Below, piece after piece: positions 43,184 to 53,849 of a stretch of 64,000 nt of DNA. The notes under the pieces were generated by a model. It was not told where the DNA came from and did no database searches. It worked only from the letters and a program-made list of their open reading frames with translations. Where the stretch lies: NCBI GenBank assembly GCA_027297435.1, contig JAPUIA010000115.1, positions 1 through 64,000 of the forward strand. The letters are read 5' to 3'. Origin of the DNA: Gammaproteobacteria bacterium. GTDB lineage: Bacteria > Pseudomonadota > Gammaproteobacteria > Pseudomonadales > Azotimanducaceae. A program made the position numbers and the translations under genes. How positions within the stretch are numbered: position 1 is the stretch's first letter; the number at the start of each line of letters is the position of its first letter.

Positions 43184-43286
43184 GCGTCACCCTCGCCACA
43201 CAAAAGAGGGATTCCGTGATAGAGAGAGATCTAATGCGTCGCTTCGTGGTCTAAACTACCCGATAATGTGCGATTGGTTCCGGACA

Positions 43287-44072
43287 ATGAGTAGACAGGC
43301 AGTGACGAGGCGATGGATCAGATGTTTGATGATGGTCATCGGCGTCTCCTTGTTGGCGCAAGCCGAGGGCGTGTCGGCACAGGCAGAGGGCCTCATGCCA
43401 GAGACGGCTCAAGATCTCCCGGATCCGGAACTGGTAGCAAAGCTCAAGGCGCTCAGACCTGACATTCCGATCGAAGCGGTTTTGACAACACCCCTCGAGG
43501 GGATCTATGCGTTGGAACTCACAGGCGGAACCGTGTTGTACGGCACTGCTGACGGACGCTACCTGTTCGCGGGTGACATGTACGAGTTGCGGGAAGAGGG
43601 TCTCGTCAACCTGACCGAAGACCGACGCACACGCAAACGTAGGGTCTTGATCGACGAGGTCGCAATCGACGACATGGCGGTGTTTCCCGCAGCCGGTGAG
43701 CGCAAGGCCGTCATCAATGTGTTTACGGATGTGGATTGCTCATATTGCCGCAAGTTGCATCTGGAGATGGCCGATCTGAATGCGCTCGGCATCGAAGTGC
43801 GGTATTTGGCCTACCCGCGTGCGGGCGTCGGGTCACGCTCATATCAAAAAATTGTATCCGCCTGGTGTTCCGGCAATCGCAACGCCGCAATCACCGAGCT
43901 GAAGCTCGGCAAGAGCATTCCTGATCGAACCTGCCAGAATCCGGTCGCCGATCACTTTGAGCTCGGCCGTCTCGTCGGTGTGACGGGTACGCCCGCCATC
44001 GTTACCGAGGACGGACGCTTGCTGCCGGGCTACATGGCGGCAAGCGACTTGGCCGCGGCTATCGGGTTGTAA
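43287..44072 (+). CDS. dsbC: DsbC-family thiol:disulfide interchange protein (CSYC)
   Basis: FTDVDCSYCRKLH; GVTGTPAIVTEDGRLLPGY; signal peptide. Confidence 0.88.
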   Translation: MSRQAVTRRWIRCLMMVIGVSLLAQAEGVSAQAEGLMPETAQDLPDPELVAKLKALRPDIPIEAVLTTPLEGIYALELTGGTVLYGTADGRYLFAGDMYELREEGLVNLTEDRRTRKRRVLIDEVAIDDMAVFPAAGERKAVINVFTDVDCSYCRKLHLEMADLNALGIEVRYLAYPRAGVGSRSYQKIVSAWCSGNRNAAITELKLGKSIPDRTCQNPVADHFELGRLVGVTGTPAIVTEDGRLLPGYMAASDLAAAIGL

Positions 44073-44118
44073 GATCAATAACGCTACAGGCGAGTAACAT
44101 AGGGTTACCGCGTACGCT

Positions 44119-45420
44119 TTGGGACGCACTAAACACTTGGATCCGCTTCGAATTGGTATCGCTGGGCTTGGCACGGTGGCTCAAGGGCTGTTGGAGATCT
44201 TACACGCCAACTCGAGTGAGATTACCCGTCGCGCCGGACGTTCGCTGTCGGTCGTACGCGTGGCGAGTCGCTCGCCAAAACCCTCGGTAGACCTGGGTAC
44301 AGCCGATTTCTCCACCGATCTCTCTACTTTGCACGACGCCGATATAGACGTTGTCGTCGAACTGATTGGCGGGGAAGACACCGCGTTGCAACTGGTTCGC
44401 GATGCCATGGCGCACAAGCAATCGGTGGTAACCGCCAACAAGGCGATTATCGCGCGCCACGGAAACGAACTGGTCGCCGACGCGGGGCGCGAAGGTGTCA
44501 TGTTGGGGTTCGAAGCCGCGGTAGCGGGTGGTGTTCCGATCGTCAATGCGCTGACCCGCGGAATGGTCGGCAATCGGGTGCAGTGGATAGCCGGCATCAT
44601 CAACGGCACCTCCAACTATATCCTCACCGCCATGGCCGATCATGGGTCGACGTTTGCGGCGGCTTTACAGGAAGCCCAGGGGCTTGGCTATGCGGAAGCC
44701 GATCCGGCGTTCGACGTCGAGGGCGTGGATGCGGCGCACAAACTGACGATTTTGGCGGCCTTGGCTTTCGACACCGATTTCAGATTCGACGCGGTTTACA
44801 CCGAGGGCATTACGCATATAACGACGGAGGATATCGAGTACGCACGCGAACTCGGCTACGCGATCAAACATCTCGGCATCGCTCGCTCTTCTCAGGATGG
44901 TATCGAGGCTCGCGTACATCCTTGTTTGATACCCCGCAATTGTATGCTCGCCAATGTCGACGACGTCATGAACGCTGTACTCGTGCATGCCGATGCCGCG
45001 GGACCGACGTTGTACTACGGTGCCGGGGCCGGTGCGCGCCCAACCGCTTCCGCCGTCATCGCGGATCTGGTGGCGATGGCTCGCGGTGATGCGGTCGACT
45101 TCAAGGTGGGCGGTGCCGATCACGGGGCGTTGAACATGGAGCAGGTGGAAACAGCCTACTATCTACGCGTTCCGAGCCTGGACGAGCCGGGCGTGTTTGC
45201 CCGCGTCGCGACGATATTGAGCGAGCACGCAATCAGTATCGAAGGCGCGATACAACGTGAACGTGCCGTTCACGTCGATACGTCGGCTAGCTGGGTGCCC
45301 ATCATCATTCTCACTCACCGCGTGCGTGAGCACGTGATGACGTCGGCGCTCAAGGCGGTCCAAGCATTGCCGGAAATCGTGGGTGAGATCATGCGGATAC
45401 GCGTCGAACAACTGGATTGA
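44119..45420 (+). CDS. hom: homoserine dehydrogenase
   Basis: IGIAGLGTVAQGLLEIL; GGVPIVNALTRG; C-terminal ACT domain. Confidence 0.95.
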   Translation: MGRTKHLDPLRIGIAGLGTVAQGLLEILHANSSEITRRAGRSLSVVRVASRSPKPSVDLGTADFSTDLSTLHDADIDVVVELIGGEDTALQLVRDAMAHKQSVVTANKAIIARHGNELVADAGREGVMLGFEAAVAGGVPIVNALTRGMVGNRVQWIAGIINGTSNYILTAMADHGSTFAAALQEAQGLGYAEADPAFDVEGVDAAHKLTILAALAFDTDFRFDAVYTEGITHITTEDIEYARELGYAIKHLGIARSSQDGIEARVHPCLIPRNCMLANVDDVMNAVLVHADAAGPTLYYGAGAGARPTASAVIADLVAMARGDAVDFKVGGADHGALNMEQVETAYYLRVPSLDEPGVFARVATILSEHAISIEGAIQRERAVHVDTSASWVPIIILTHRVREHVMTSALKAVQALPEIVGEIMRIRVEQLD

Positions 45421-45427
45421 GCAACGC

Positions 45428-47146
45428 TTGAGCACACCGGTTGCCATCGTCGAGCGAGACGGAACTACGCCGGACCTACCGGACGTGAACCCTTTGTTGC
45501 GGCGCGTTTACGGCAATCGAAGTATCGAGTCGGCAGACCATTTGGACCGTTCACTTGGGAAGCTTGCGAGCCCCACAGACCTTCGTCAAATCGATACCGC
45601 AGCGAGGCGCATCATCGAGGCGCTACGCCATCGAGAGAACTTGCTGATCATCGGCGATTTCGATGCGGACGGAGCGACGTCGGTCGCGCTCGCGGTCTCG
45701 CTTCTCGAGGCGTTTGGCGCGAAGAACGTGGGCTACCTGGTCCCCAACCGTTTCGAGTTCGGTTACGGCCTCTCGCCGGAGATCGTTGAGGTGGCCTTGG
45801 CGGAGGAACCCAAAGTAATCGTTACCGTCGATAACGGGGTCTCGAGCTTAGCCGGTGTCGCGCTGGCCAATAGCCACGGCATCGATGTCATCATCACCGA
45901 TCACCACCTGCCAGGAAGCGAGCTTCCTGACGCGCATGCCATCGTCAACCCCAATGTGCCGGGCTGTCCTTTTCCCAGCAAGGTGATCGCAGGCGTGGGC
46001 GTCATCTACTATGTCCTCAGTCGGGTGCGGGCCGGGCTGCGTGAGTGTGACTGGTTTGCCGAGCAGCAAATCGATGAACCGAATATGGCGGACTGGTTGG
46101 ACCTGGTGGCGCTCGGCACGGTAGCAGATGTGGTACCGCTCGATCAGAACAATCGAGTGTTGGTGCATCAAGGACTGTTGCGAATTCGCAAAGGGCGATG
46201 CCGACCGGGCATTAAGGCACTGTGCGAGATAGCGCGGCGCGATCTCTTCAACCTGCAGGCCTCGGACCTGGGCTTTGCGTTAGGACCGCGGCTGAACGCG
46301 GCCGGCCGACTCGATGACATGAGGCTTGGTATCAAGTGTTTGCTGGCCGAGGATGTGACCGAGGCGCGGCGATTGGCGACCGCGCTCGATGAGCTCAACA
46401 AAGCCAGGCGCGAGCTTGAACAAGATATGGTCGCGGACGCTGAACTCATCGTGCGCAATCATGCAATAGCGGTCGGGGATCGTTATGGGATCACGGTTTA
46501 CGATCCGAGTTGGCATCAAGGCGTCATCGGTATCGTGGCGGGCCGGTTGCGCGAGAAGATCCATCGACCCGTCGTCGCCTTCGCAGAGGCCGGTCCGCAC
46601 GCACCGGGAGAGTTGAAAGGCTCTGCACGCTCATTGTCCGAGTTGCATATTCGCGATGTCTTCGACGCGGTGGCGAGTCGCTATCCGGGACTATTGGAGA
46701 AATTTGGCGGTCATGCGATGGCTGCGGGATTGAGCATCAAACGTATTCACTATGCACGGTTCGCCAAAGCCTTTGATCAAGAGGTGCGCAATCGATTGCC
46801 CGCAAGCGCTCTGTCTCCGCGCATCGAAACCGATGGCGAGCTCGATGCATCAGACCTGACACTCGAGACCGCTGCGCTACTCGACGATGCCGGACCTTGG
46901 GGACAGGGCTTTCCAGAGCCGCAGTTTCATGGCGTGTTCGACCTGATCAGTCAGCGGGTCGTTGGTGAACATCACCTGAAGCTCGTGCTGCGGTATGAAG
47001 GTCGACTTCTGGATGGCATCGCTTTCCGCCAACCGCCCTTGGGTGATGTGGGTCGGGTAAAGGTCGTCTATCGTTTGCAGAGCAACGACTATACCGGTAC
47101 CCCAACGCTGCAACTGCTAGTGGAGCATATGCAGGCATTGGCATAA
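45428..47146 (+). CDS. recJ: single-stranded-DNA-specific exonuclease RecJ
   Basis: GDFDADGATSVAL; VTVDNGVSS; DHHLPG; DHH/DHHA1 domains. TTG start at 45428 likely. Confidence 0.95.
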   Translation: MSTPVAIVERDGTTPDLPDVNPLLRRVYGNRSIESADHLDRSLGKLASPTDLRQIDTAARRIIEALRHRENLLIIGDFDADGATSVALAVSLLEAFGAKNVGYLVPNRFEFGYGLSPEIVEVALAEEPKVIVTVDNGVSSLAGVALANSHGIDVIITDHHLPGSELPDAHAIVNPNVPGCPFPSKVIAGVGVIYYVLSRVRAGLRECDWFAEQQIDEPNMADWLDLVALGTVADVVPLDQNNRVLVHQGLLRIRKGRCRPGIKALCEIARRDLFNLQASDLGFALGPRLNAAGRLDDMRLGIKCLLAEDVTEARRLATALDELNKARRELEQDMVADAELIVRNHAIAVGDRYGITVYDPSWHQGVIGIVAGRLREKIHRPVVAFAEAGPHAPGELKGSARSLSELHIRDVFDAVASRYPGLLEKFGGHAMAAGLSIKRIHYARFAKAFDQEVRNRLPASALSPRIETDGELDASDLTLETAALLDDAGPWGQGFPEPQFHGVFDLISQRVVGEHHLKLVLRYEGRLLDGIAFRQPPLGDVGRVKVVYRLQSNDYTGTPTLQLLVEHMQALA

Positions 47147-47178
47147 ACTGGCGCGCTTTTAGCGGACCATCGAACGAT

Positions 47179-48277
47179 ATGGCGGAACTGACTTCCATTC
47201 GAGAACGCATCAAGGGCTTGAGCGAGCGGGATGTCGCGCTTCGGGGGTATCTTTGACTTCGATCAAAAATGCGAGCGGCTAGAGGAGGTCGAACGCGAGC
47301 TTGCAGACCCGGACGTATGGAAAGATCGGGGCAGAGCGCAGCAACTTGGTAGAGAGCGCGCAGCACTAGAGCAGATAGTCGCTACGCTGAGTCAGCTACA
47401 TGGCAATCTCGATGAGTTTGCCGAGCTTGCGGAACTTGCCGCAAGTGACGACGACGGGGAGGCCTTAAACGAGATAGATCAGGAACTCGACCGCTTGCAT
47501 TCAGAGCTGGCAGCCCTCGAGTTTCGACGCATGTTCCGCGGCGAAATGGACCCCTCGAACGCTTATTTAGAGATTCAGTCGGGTTCCGGTGGAACCGAGG
47601 CGCAGGACTGGGCTGAAATGCTGTTGCGCATGTATTTGCGGTGGGGCGAGAAACACCGGTTCGATATGCAGATCACCGAGCTGTCACCCGGTGACGTCGC
47701 CGGAATCAAGGGCGCGTCGGTTCAGGTGACGGGCGACTATGCGTTCGGCTGGTTGCGCAGCGAAACCGGTGTTCATCGGTTGGTCCGGAAATCGCCGTTC
47801 GATGCCGGTAACCGCCGTCACACATCGTTCGCTTCTGTATTCGTGTCCCCGGAGATCGACGATGACATCGAGATCGATATCAAGCCGGCCGACGTCCGTG
47901 TCGATACCTATCGCGCTAGTGGTGCCGGGGGCCAACACGTCAATCGCACGGATTCGGCGGTAAGATTGACCCATCTACCGACCAACACGGTCGTGCAGTG
48001 TCAAAGTGAGCGGTCTCAGCACCAAAATAAAGACAAAGCTTTCAAACAGTTACGGGCGAAACTTTACGAGTTAGAGATGATGCAACGGCGGGCGGAACAG
48101 CAAGCGATCGAGGATTCGAAGGCCGACATTGGGTGGGGTAGCCAGATTCGTTCCTACGTGCTGGATCAATCGCGTGTGAAGGACCTCAGAACGCAAATAG
48201 AACGCAACGACCCCGGCGCTGTGCTTGACGGCGATCTCGACGGTTTCATCGAAGCGAGCCTCAAGGCGGGCTTCTAA
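47179..48277 (+). CDS. prfB: peptide chain release factor 2, programmed +1 frameshift
   Basis: Frame 0 from ATG 47179 to CTT TGA (47251-47256), slip on CTTTGAC after GGGGGTAT; +1 frame continues from 47255; GGQ motif in [18 protein letters not shown]. Confidence 0.95.
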
Positions 48278-48302
48278 TGGCACATCTGACGGCGGGAGAG
48301 CG

Positions 48303-49790
48303 ATGACCCGAGAACGCGACATTCTGGCTAACCGGCGTGACAAGCTGGAGCGTTGGCGGGCCACGGGACTGGCTTACAGCAATCGGTTTCGCCGGGATGC
48401 GGAAGCGCAAGCCCTGCACGATGCGTACCGTGATGCCGACAAGGAGGCCCTCGAAGCTGACCCCGTTCAGACTGCGGTCGCCGGGCGCGTCATGTTGCGA
48501 CGTGTTATGGGCAAGGCGAGCTTCATCACGTTGCAGGATGTCAGCGGTCGCATTCAATGCTACCTGACTGAAGACGACCTCGGCGAAGCGAGCTACCGGC
48601 AGTTCAAGCAACTGTGGGATATCGGTGACGTCGTGGGGGTGCGCGGCACCTTGATGCGCACCCACAAGGGCGAGCTTACCGTGCACGCAAGCGATGTTGA
48701 GCTGCTCAACAAGACGCTACAACCGTTGCCCGAGAAATTTCACGGTTTGGCCGACCAAGAGATCAAGTACCGCCAACGCTATCTCGATCTCATCATGAAC
48801 GAATCGTCAAGGCGCGTATTCGAGATCCGCTCCAAGGTCGTCCAAAAGATCCGTGAGTTCTTTGTGGGTCACGACTTCTTGGAGGTCGAGACGCCGATGA
48901 TGCACACCATCCCCGGTGGCGCGACCGCGAGGCCGTTCGTCACCCATCACAACTCCTTGGACCTGGACCTCTACTTACGGGTCGCGCCTGAGCTGTTTTT
49001 GAAACGCTTGACGGTGGGAGGCTTCGAACGCGTTTTCGAGATCAACCGCAATTTCCGTAACGAGGGATTGTCCACGAAGCACAACCCTGAGTTCACGATG
49101 CTGGAGTTCTATTGGGCCTATCGTGACTATGAGGACTTGATCGAGCTCACCGAGACGCTGCTTGCACAGGTGGCCGGCAACGTGCTCGGCACGACGCGCA
49201 TCACCTATCAAGGGCAGAGCATCGATTTCGGTCGGCGGGCGGCCCGCATGACGATGGTCGAAGCCATCGTACGCTACGCGGGTTTGAGCCCGGCCGAGGT
49301 GGAAGATGCCGAGCGTCTGCAGAGCCTATTGCAAGGCATGAACCTGCCGGTGGAGGAGGATTGGGGTCTCGGTAAGCTGCAGATGGAAGCGTTCGAGGCC
49401 CGGGTGGAAGATCAACTCATCGAACCGACCTTCATCACTCAGTATCCGGCCGAGGTCTCACCGCTTGCGCGGCGCAATGATACCAATCCTGACGTGACCG
49501 ACCGGTTTGAATTGTTCATCAGCGGGCGCGAGATCGCCAACGGTTTCAGCGAACTCAACGATCCTGACGATCAGGCGGAGCGCTTCCGGCAACAAGCGGC
49601 CCGCAAAAATGCCGGCGACGTTGAGGCCATGCACTTCGACAAGGACTACCTGACCGCGTTGGAGTACGGACTACCGCCAGCGGCAGGCGAAGGCCTGGGG
49701 ATCGATCGCTTGGTCATGTTGTTGACGGACGCCGCCTCGATTCGCGACGTCTTGTTGTTCCCACTCATGCGTCCACTCTCTGATGGCTGA
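48303..49790 (+). CDS. lysS: lysyl-tRNA synthetase (class II)
   Basis: [51 protein letters not shown]. Confidence 0.96.
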   Translation: MTRERDILANRRDKLERWRATGLAYSNRFRRDAEAQALHDAYRDADKEALEADPVQTAVAGRVMLRRVMGKASFITLQDVSGRIQCYLTEDDLGEASYRQFKQLWDIGDVVGVRGTLMRTHKGELTVHASDVELLNKTLQPLPEKFHGLADQEIKYRQRYLDLIMNESSRRVFEIRSKVVQKIREFFVGHDFLEVETPMMHTIPGGATARPFVTHHNSLDLDLYLRVAPELFLKRLTVGGFERVFEINRNFRNEGLSTKHNPEFTMLEFYWAYRDYEDLIELTETLLAQVAGNVLGTTRITYQGQSIDFGRRAARMTMVEAIVRYAGLSPAEVEDAERLQSLLQGMNLPVEEDWGLGKLQMEAFEARVEDQLIEPTFITQYPAEVSPLARRNDTNPDVTDRFELFISGREIANGFSELNDPDDQAERFRQQAARKNAGDVEAMHFDKDYLTALEYGLPPAAGEGLGIDRLVMLLTDAASIRDVLLFPLMRPLSDG

Positions 49791-50493
49791 GGAGATGGCT
49801 GAAGACCGGGTCAGGCTGGAGGCCAGCTGGAAGGCGGCGTTGCATGAAGAATTCGAAAAACCCTACATGCGTAACTTGCGGGCCTTTCTGCAAAAGGAAA
49901 AAACTGCCCGTAAGGTGATTTACCCCAAAGGCGACCGCATATTCAGCGCCCTCGATTTGACGCCGCTGACTGCGGCGAAGGTGGTGATCATCGGCCAGGA
50001 TCCGTACCACGGACCCCGACAGGCCCACGGCTTGTGTTTTTCTGTCCAGAGCGGCGTGCCGCAACCGCCTTCGCTGATCAATATCTTCAAAGAGGTCAAC
50101 GATGACCTTGGCTCTGCCGGTCAACACCTCGCCGCACAGAAGGGCTGCTTGGAGAACTGGGCCAATCAGGGGGTGCTGCTGCTGAACGCGGTGCTCACGG
50201 TTGAACGCGGGCGGGCCGGCTCTCACCAGGGCCAAGGTTGGGAGACGTTTACCGACGAGGTGGTCAGCGTGCTGAACGAGTCCCGCAACGGCCTGGTGTT
50301 CATGCTCTGGGGCAGCTACGCGCAGAAAAAAGGTGCGATTGTCGATCGAACGCGTCACTGCGTTTTGTCCTCACCGCATCCCTCGCCGCTGTCTGCTCAC
50401 CGAGGATTTTTCGGCTGCAGGCACTTTTCCAAGGCGAACGCGTACCTCGAGGAGCAAGGTGTTGCGGCCATAGACTGGTTTGACGTGGTGTGA
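49783..50493 (+). CDS. ung: uracil-DNA glycosylase
   Basis: [46 protein letters not shown]. Confidence 0.97.
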   Translation: MAEEMAEDRVRLEASWKAALHEEFEKPYMRNLRAFLQKEKTARKVIYPKGDRIFSALDLTPLTAAKVVIIGQDPYHGPRQAHGLCFSVQSGVPQPPSLINIFKEVNDDLGSAGQHLAAQKGCLENWANQGVLLLNAVLTVERGRAGSHQGQGWETFTDEVVSVLNESRNGLVFMLWGSYAQKKGAIVDRTRHCVLSSPHPSPLSAHRGFFGCRHFSKANAYLEEQGVAAIDWFDVV

Positions 50494-50535
50494 GGGCATC
50501 ACCAAACGCCTATCGCGAGAGCCACGGGAGGTTGT

Positions 50536-50672
50536 TAGAAGCGGTCCAAAAAGAGACCGCTTCTAGGGAACGCATGGATGCGTGACCATAATACGTAAGG
50601 AAAATGCGAGGTTTGCGCAGCAAACCGTCTCGAAAAAATGCCAGGACGGCATTTTTGAGACCAGGCGTAGAG
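50536..50672. repeat. composite palindromic intergenic element (three hairpins)
   Basis: TAGAAGCGGTC/GACCGCTTCTA; GGTTTGC-GCA-GCAAACC; GTCTCgAAAAAATGCC-AGGAC-GGCATTTTTGAGAC. Confidence 0.75.
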
Positions 50673-50720
50673 AGTAAACTGCTCTGTTTCGGTGCTTGAA
50701 GCACCCACCCTTGGACACTT

Positions 50721-51893
50721 ATGGACTTCACCTACACCGATGAGCAGTTGGCATACCGCGATACCGCGCGTCAGTTTGCCGCCAAAGAACTCGCGCCGCA
50801 CGCGGCCGAGTGGGACGTAAAGGAAGAGTTTCCGCGGGCCGCACTGCGGCGGGCGGGCGAACTCGGATTCTGTGGTCTCTATACGCCGGAGGATGTGGGT
50901 GGTCTTGGCCTGTCGCGGCTCGATGCCAGCATCATCTTCGAGGAGTTGGCGCGGGGTTGTACGTCGACGACGGCATTCCTCACGATTCACAACATGGCGG
51001 TGTGGATGGTCGCCAGCTTCGGGACGGAGACTGCCAAGGCCGACATCTGTCCGGAGCTTGTAAGCGGCGCAAAGCTTGCCTCGTATTGCTTGACCGAACC
51101 GGATGCGGGCAGTGACGCAGCCGCGCTCAAGACAACGGCCCGAAAGACCGATGGTGGGTATCTCTTGACGGGTACCAAGGCGTTCATTTCGGGGGCGGGC
51201 GATACCGAGGTTTTGGTCGTCATGGCGCGGCTGGAAGACGATCGAGGCGTACGACCGGGCGCCAAAGGCATCTGCGCATTTGCCGTGGACGCAAGTACGC
51301 CGGGGATCAGTTTCGGCCGCAAAGAAGCAAAAATGGGTTGGAACAGTCAAGCGACACGGCAAGTTGTTTTCGAGGCAGCTTTCGTCCCGGAAGAGCACCG
51401 CCTGGGTGCGGAAGGCGATGGCTTCAAGATAGCCATGCAAGGTCTGGACGGCGGTCGCATCAATATCGCGACTTGTTCGGTGGGCACCGCGCAGGCCGCG
51501 CTCGAACAGGCTCGCAAGTACCTGCGCGAGAGAAAGGCTTTTGGTCAAGTCATCGGCACTTTCCAAGGCCTGCAGTTCATGCTGGCCGACATGGCCACTA
51601 ACCTGGTTGCGTCCCGCCAGATGGTGCACCTCGCGGCGTGGAAGCTGGACAACAAAGACCCGGACGCCACCACCTTTTGCGCGATGGCAAAACGGTTCGC
51701 GACCGACATGTGTTTCGACGTTTGCAACGATGCGCTGCAACTACACGGTGGATATGGATATATCAAAGACTATCCGTTGGAACGGTATGTTAGAGACACG
51801 CGTGTGCATCAGATTCTGGAAGGCACCAATGAAATCATGCGCGTCATTATTGCGCGGCGCCTTCTGATCGAAGATGCCGCAGAAGTGCTTTAG
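50721..51893 (+). CDS. acyl-CoA dehydrogenase (isobutyryl-CoA dehydrogenase-like)
   Basis: YCLTEPDAGSDAAALKTTA; QLHGGYGYIKDYPLERYVRDTRVHQILEGTNEIMR; next to valine catabolism genes. Confidence 0.88.
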   Translation: MDFTYTDEQLAYRDTARQFAAKELAPHAAEWDVKEEFPRAALRRAGELGFCGLYTPEDVGGLGLSRLDASIIFEELARGCTSTTAFLTIHNMAVWMVASFGTETAKADICPELVSGAKLASYCLTEPDAGSDAAALKTTARKTDGGYLLTGTKAFISGAGDTEVLVVMARLEDDRGVRPGAKGICAFAVDASTPGISFGRKEAKMGWNSQATRQVVFEAAFVPEEHRLGAEGDGFKIAMQGLDGGRINIATCSVGTAQAALEQARKYLRERKAFGQVIGTFQGLQFMLADMATNLVASRQMVHLAAWKLDNKDPDATTFCAMAKRFATDMCFDVCNDALQLHGGYGYIKDYPLERYVRDTRVHQILEGTNEIMRVIIARRLLIEDAAEVL

Positions 51894-51926
51894 GAAACCA
51901 CTGTCACCATTAGGACGACCAATAGG

Positions 51927-52715
51927 ATGACCAATTCGACTTCTGACAAGCTCCGCGTGGAACGACGTAACCACACGCTGTTGATCACGATCGACAATCC
52001 ACCAGCCAATACCTGGGATGAAGAAAACTTGAATGCACTTCGTACCCTTGTTGATCAGTGCAATGACGACAAGGACGTCTACGCCCTGGTGGTTACCGGA
52101 CAAGGTGAGAAGTTTTTTTCGGCCGGCGCTGATCTCAAGTTGTTCGCTGATGGCGACAAGGCGATTGCGCGTGACATGGCGAATTGTTTTGGTGGCGCTT
52201 TTGAGGCGCTTGCCAATTTTCGTGGGGTGACGATCGCTGCGATCAACGGCTACGCCATGGGCGGGGGCTTGGAATGCGCGTTGGCATGCGACATTCGCAT
52301 CGCAGAAGCACATGCGCAAATGGCCTTGCCGGAGCCGAGCGTCGGTCTGTTGCCGTGTGGCGGCGGTACCCAAAACTTGGCCTGGGTGGTCGGCGAAGGA
52401 TGGGCCAAACGGATGATCCTGTGCGGCGAAAGAATCGCGGCCAAACGTGCCGAGGAAATCGGTTTGATAGAAGAAGTGGTGGATGCCGGACAATCCTTGG
52501 GCCGTGCATTGGAACTTGCGGAACGGGTAGGCAAACAAAGCCCCCCGGCAGTGTCCGCTTGCAAAAACCTCATTCAACGAGCGCGAGCGGGCAACATTAG
52601 TGACGCCTACGTGGCGGAACGAGATGCGTTCGTGGCACTTTTCGATACGCAGGACCAGAAAGAAGGTGTCACAGCGTTTCTCGAGAAGCGCGATCCAGCT
52701 TGGGTGAATGGTTGA
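51927..52715 (+). CDS. enoyl-CoA hydratase
   Basis: Crotonase fold: AAINGYAMGGGLECALACDIRIAEAHAQMALPE. Confidence 0.88.
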   Translation: MTNSTSDKLRVERRNHTLLITIDNPPANTWDEENLNALRTLVDQCNDDKDVYALVVTGQGEKFFSAGADLKLFADGDKAIARDMANCFGGAFEALANFRGVTIAAINGYAMGGGLECALACDIRIAEAHAQMALPEPSVGLLPCGGGTQNLAWVVGEGWAKRMILCGERIAAKRAEEIGLIEEVVDAGQSLGRALELAERVGKQSPPAVSACKNLIQRARAGNISDAYVAERDAFVALFDTQDQKEGVTAFLEKRDPAWVNG

Positions 52716-52718
52716 CCT

Positions 52719-53849
52719 ATGCGCGTGCTGAACGATGTCGGCGCGAGTGTTGTACTGAAGCTACACGACGCGTCAGCGGACTACGTCGTCGCGGAGGCGA
52801 TGCTCAACGTCGAAGCGACGCTCAACTCTCTCAGTATCGAGATGATCGACATTCTCGAGCCTGCGCTCAAACGCTGGCGCGAAGACGATCGCGTAGCGTG
52901 TGTATTGCTCACGGGTGCGGGAGATCGCGCACTTTGTGCTGGAGGCGACATACAGGCCCTTTATCGTGCGATGTCGAAGAACCACGAGGCCGGTCGCATC
53001 GTCGATGACTACCCGTTTCGATTCTTTGAACGCGAATATCGGCTCGACTACCTGATTCATACCTACCCAAAACCGGTCGTGGCGCTGGGTCACGGGGTCG
53101 TCATGGGTGGCGGGCTGGGCATTTTCTCCGCGTCCCAGCATAGAATCGTCACGGAGCGCTCGCGGATTGCGTTCCCCGAAGTCACCATTGGCTTGTTCCC
53201 CGATGCGGGCGGGACCTGGATGCTTCGCAATCTCGCGCAAGGTGTCGCGATGTTTCTCGGTTGCACCGGCAGCCACATCAACGGGGCGGACGCCATCGAG
53301 ATTGGGGTGGCGACGGCCAGCGTCGCCGGTGATGCGCGCGATAGCGTGTTGATGGCCTTACAAGATGTTGAATACACGGGCGGCAGGACCGATGCATCGC
53401 GCATTGAGGCAAGTCTTCGTGATTTGCCGCAGCCGGTGCTGCCCGACGCGCAAGTGTCCCTCATACCGCAATCGATGGGCGTAGATGGCGCATATGTCGA
53501 AGTATGTAATCGAATCAATGCGCTTGCCGGGACCAGCGCGTGGGTCGACAAAGGCATCGAGACAATGCGTACCGGCTGCCCGACGTCGATTGGCGTCGTC
53601 ATTGAACAGTTGCGGCGAGCCCCCAAACTCGAACTCGCCGACTGTTTCCGGCTCGAGATGACCGTTGCGACCCATTGTGCGCGGTTCGAAGATTTCGCTG
53701 AAGGGGTTCGCACGCTGCTATTCGACAAAGACAAGCAGCCCCGGTGGCGCTACGGCGATATGGCAGGACTGGATCCAGCTCACGTGATCGAACATTTCAG
53801 CCCCCCTTGGACGAACAATCCGTTGGAAAATCTGGAGAGCACCACATGA
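52719..53849 (+). CDS. 3-hydroxyisobutyryl-CoA hydrolase / crotonase-family protein
   Basis: LLTGAGDRALCAGGDIQALY; GHGVVMGGGLGIFSASQHRIVTERSRIAFPEVTIGLFPDAG. Confidence 0.87.
   Translation: MRVLNDVGASVVLKLHDASADYVVAEAMLNVEATLNSLSIEMIDILEPALKRWREDDRVACVLLTGAGDRALCAGGDIQALYRAMSKNHEAGRIVDDYPFRFFEREYRLDYLIHTYPKPVVALGHGVVMGGGLGIFSASQHRIVTERSRIAFPEVTIGLFPDAGGTWMLRNLAQGVAMFLGCTGSHINGADAIEIGVATASVAGDARDSVLMALQDVEYTGGRTDASRIEASLRDLPQPVLPDAQVSLIPQSMGVDGAYVEVCNRINALAGTSAWVDKGIETMRTGCPTSIGVVIEQLRRAPKLELADCFRLEMTVATHCARFEDFAEGVRTLLFDKDKQPRWRYGDMAGLDPAHVIEHFSPPWTNNPLENLESTT

Noticed and set aside
50535-51740. 401-aa minus-strand ORF opposite the acyl-CoA dehydrogenase
   Set aside because: Antisense to a clearly conserved gene, low-complexity Arg/His-rich composition, no recognisable domain.
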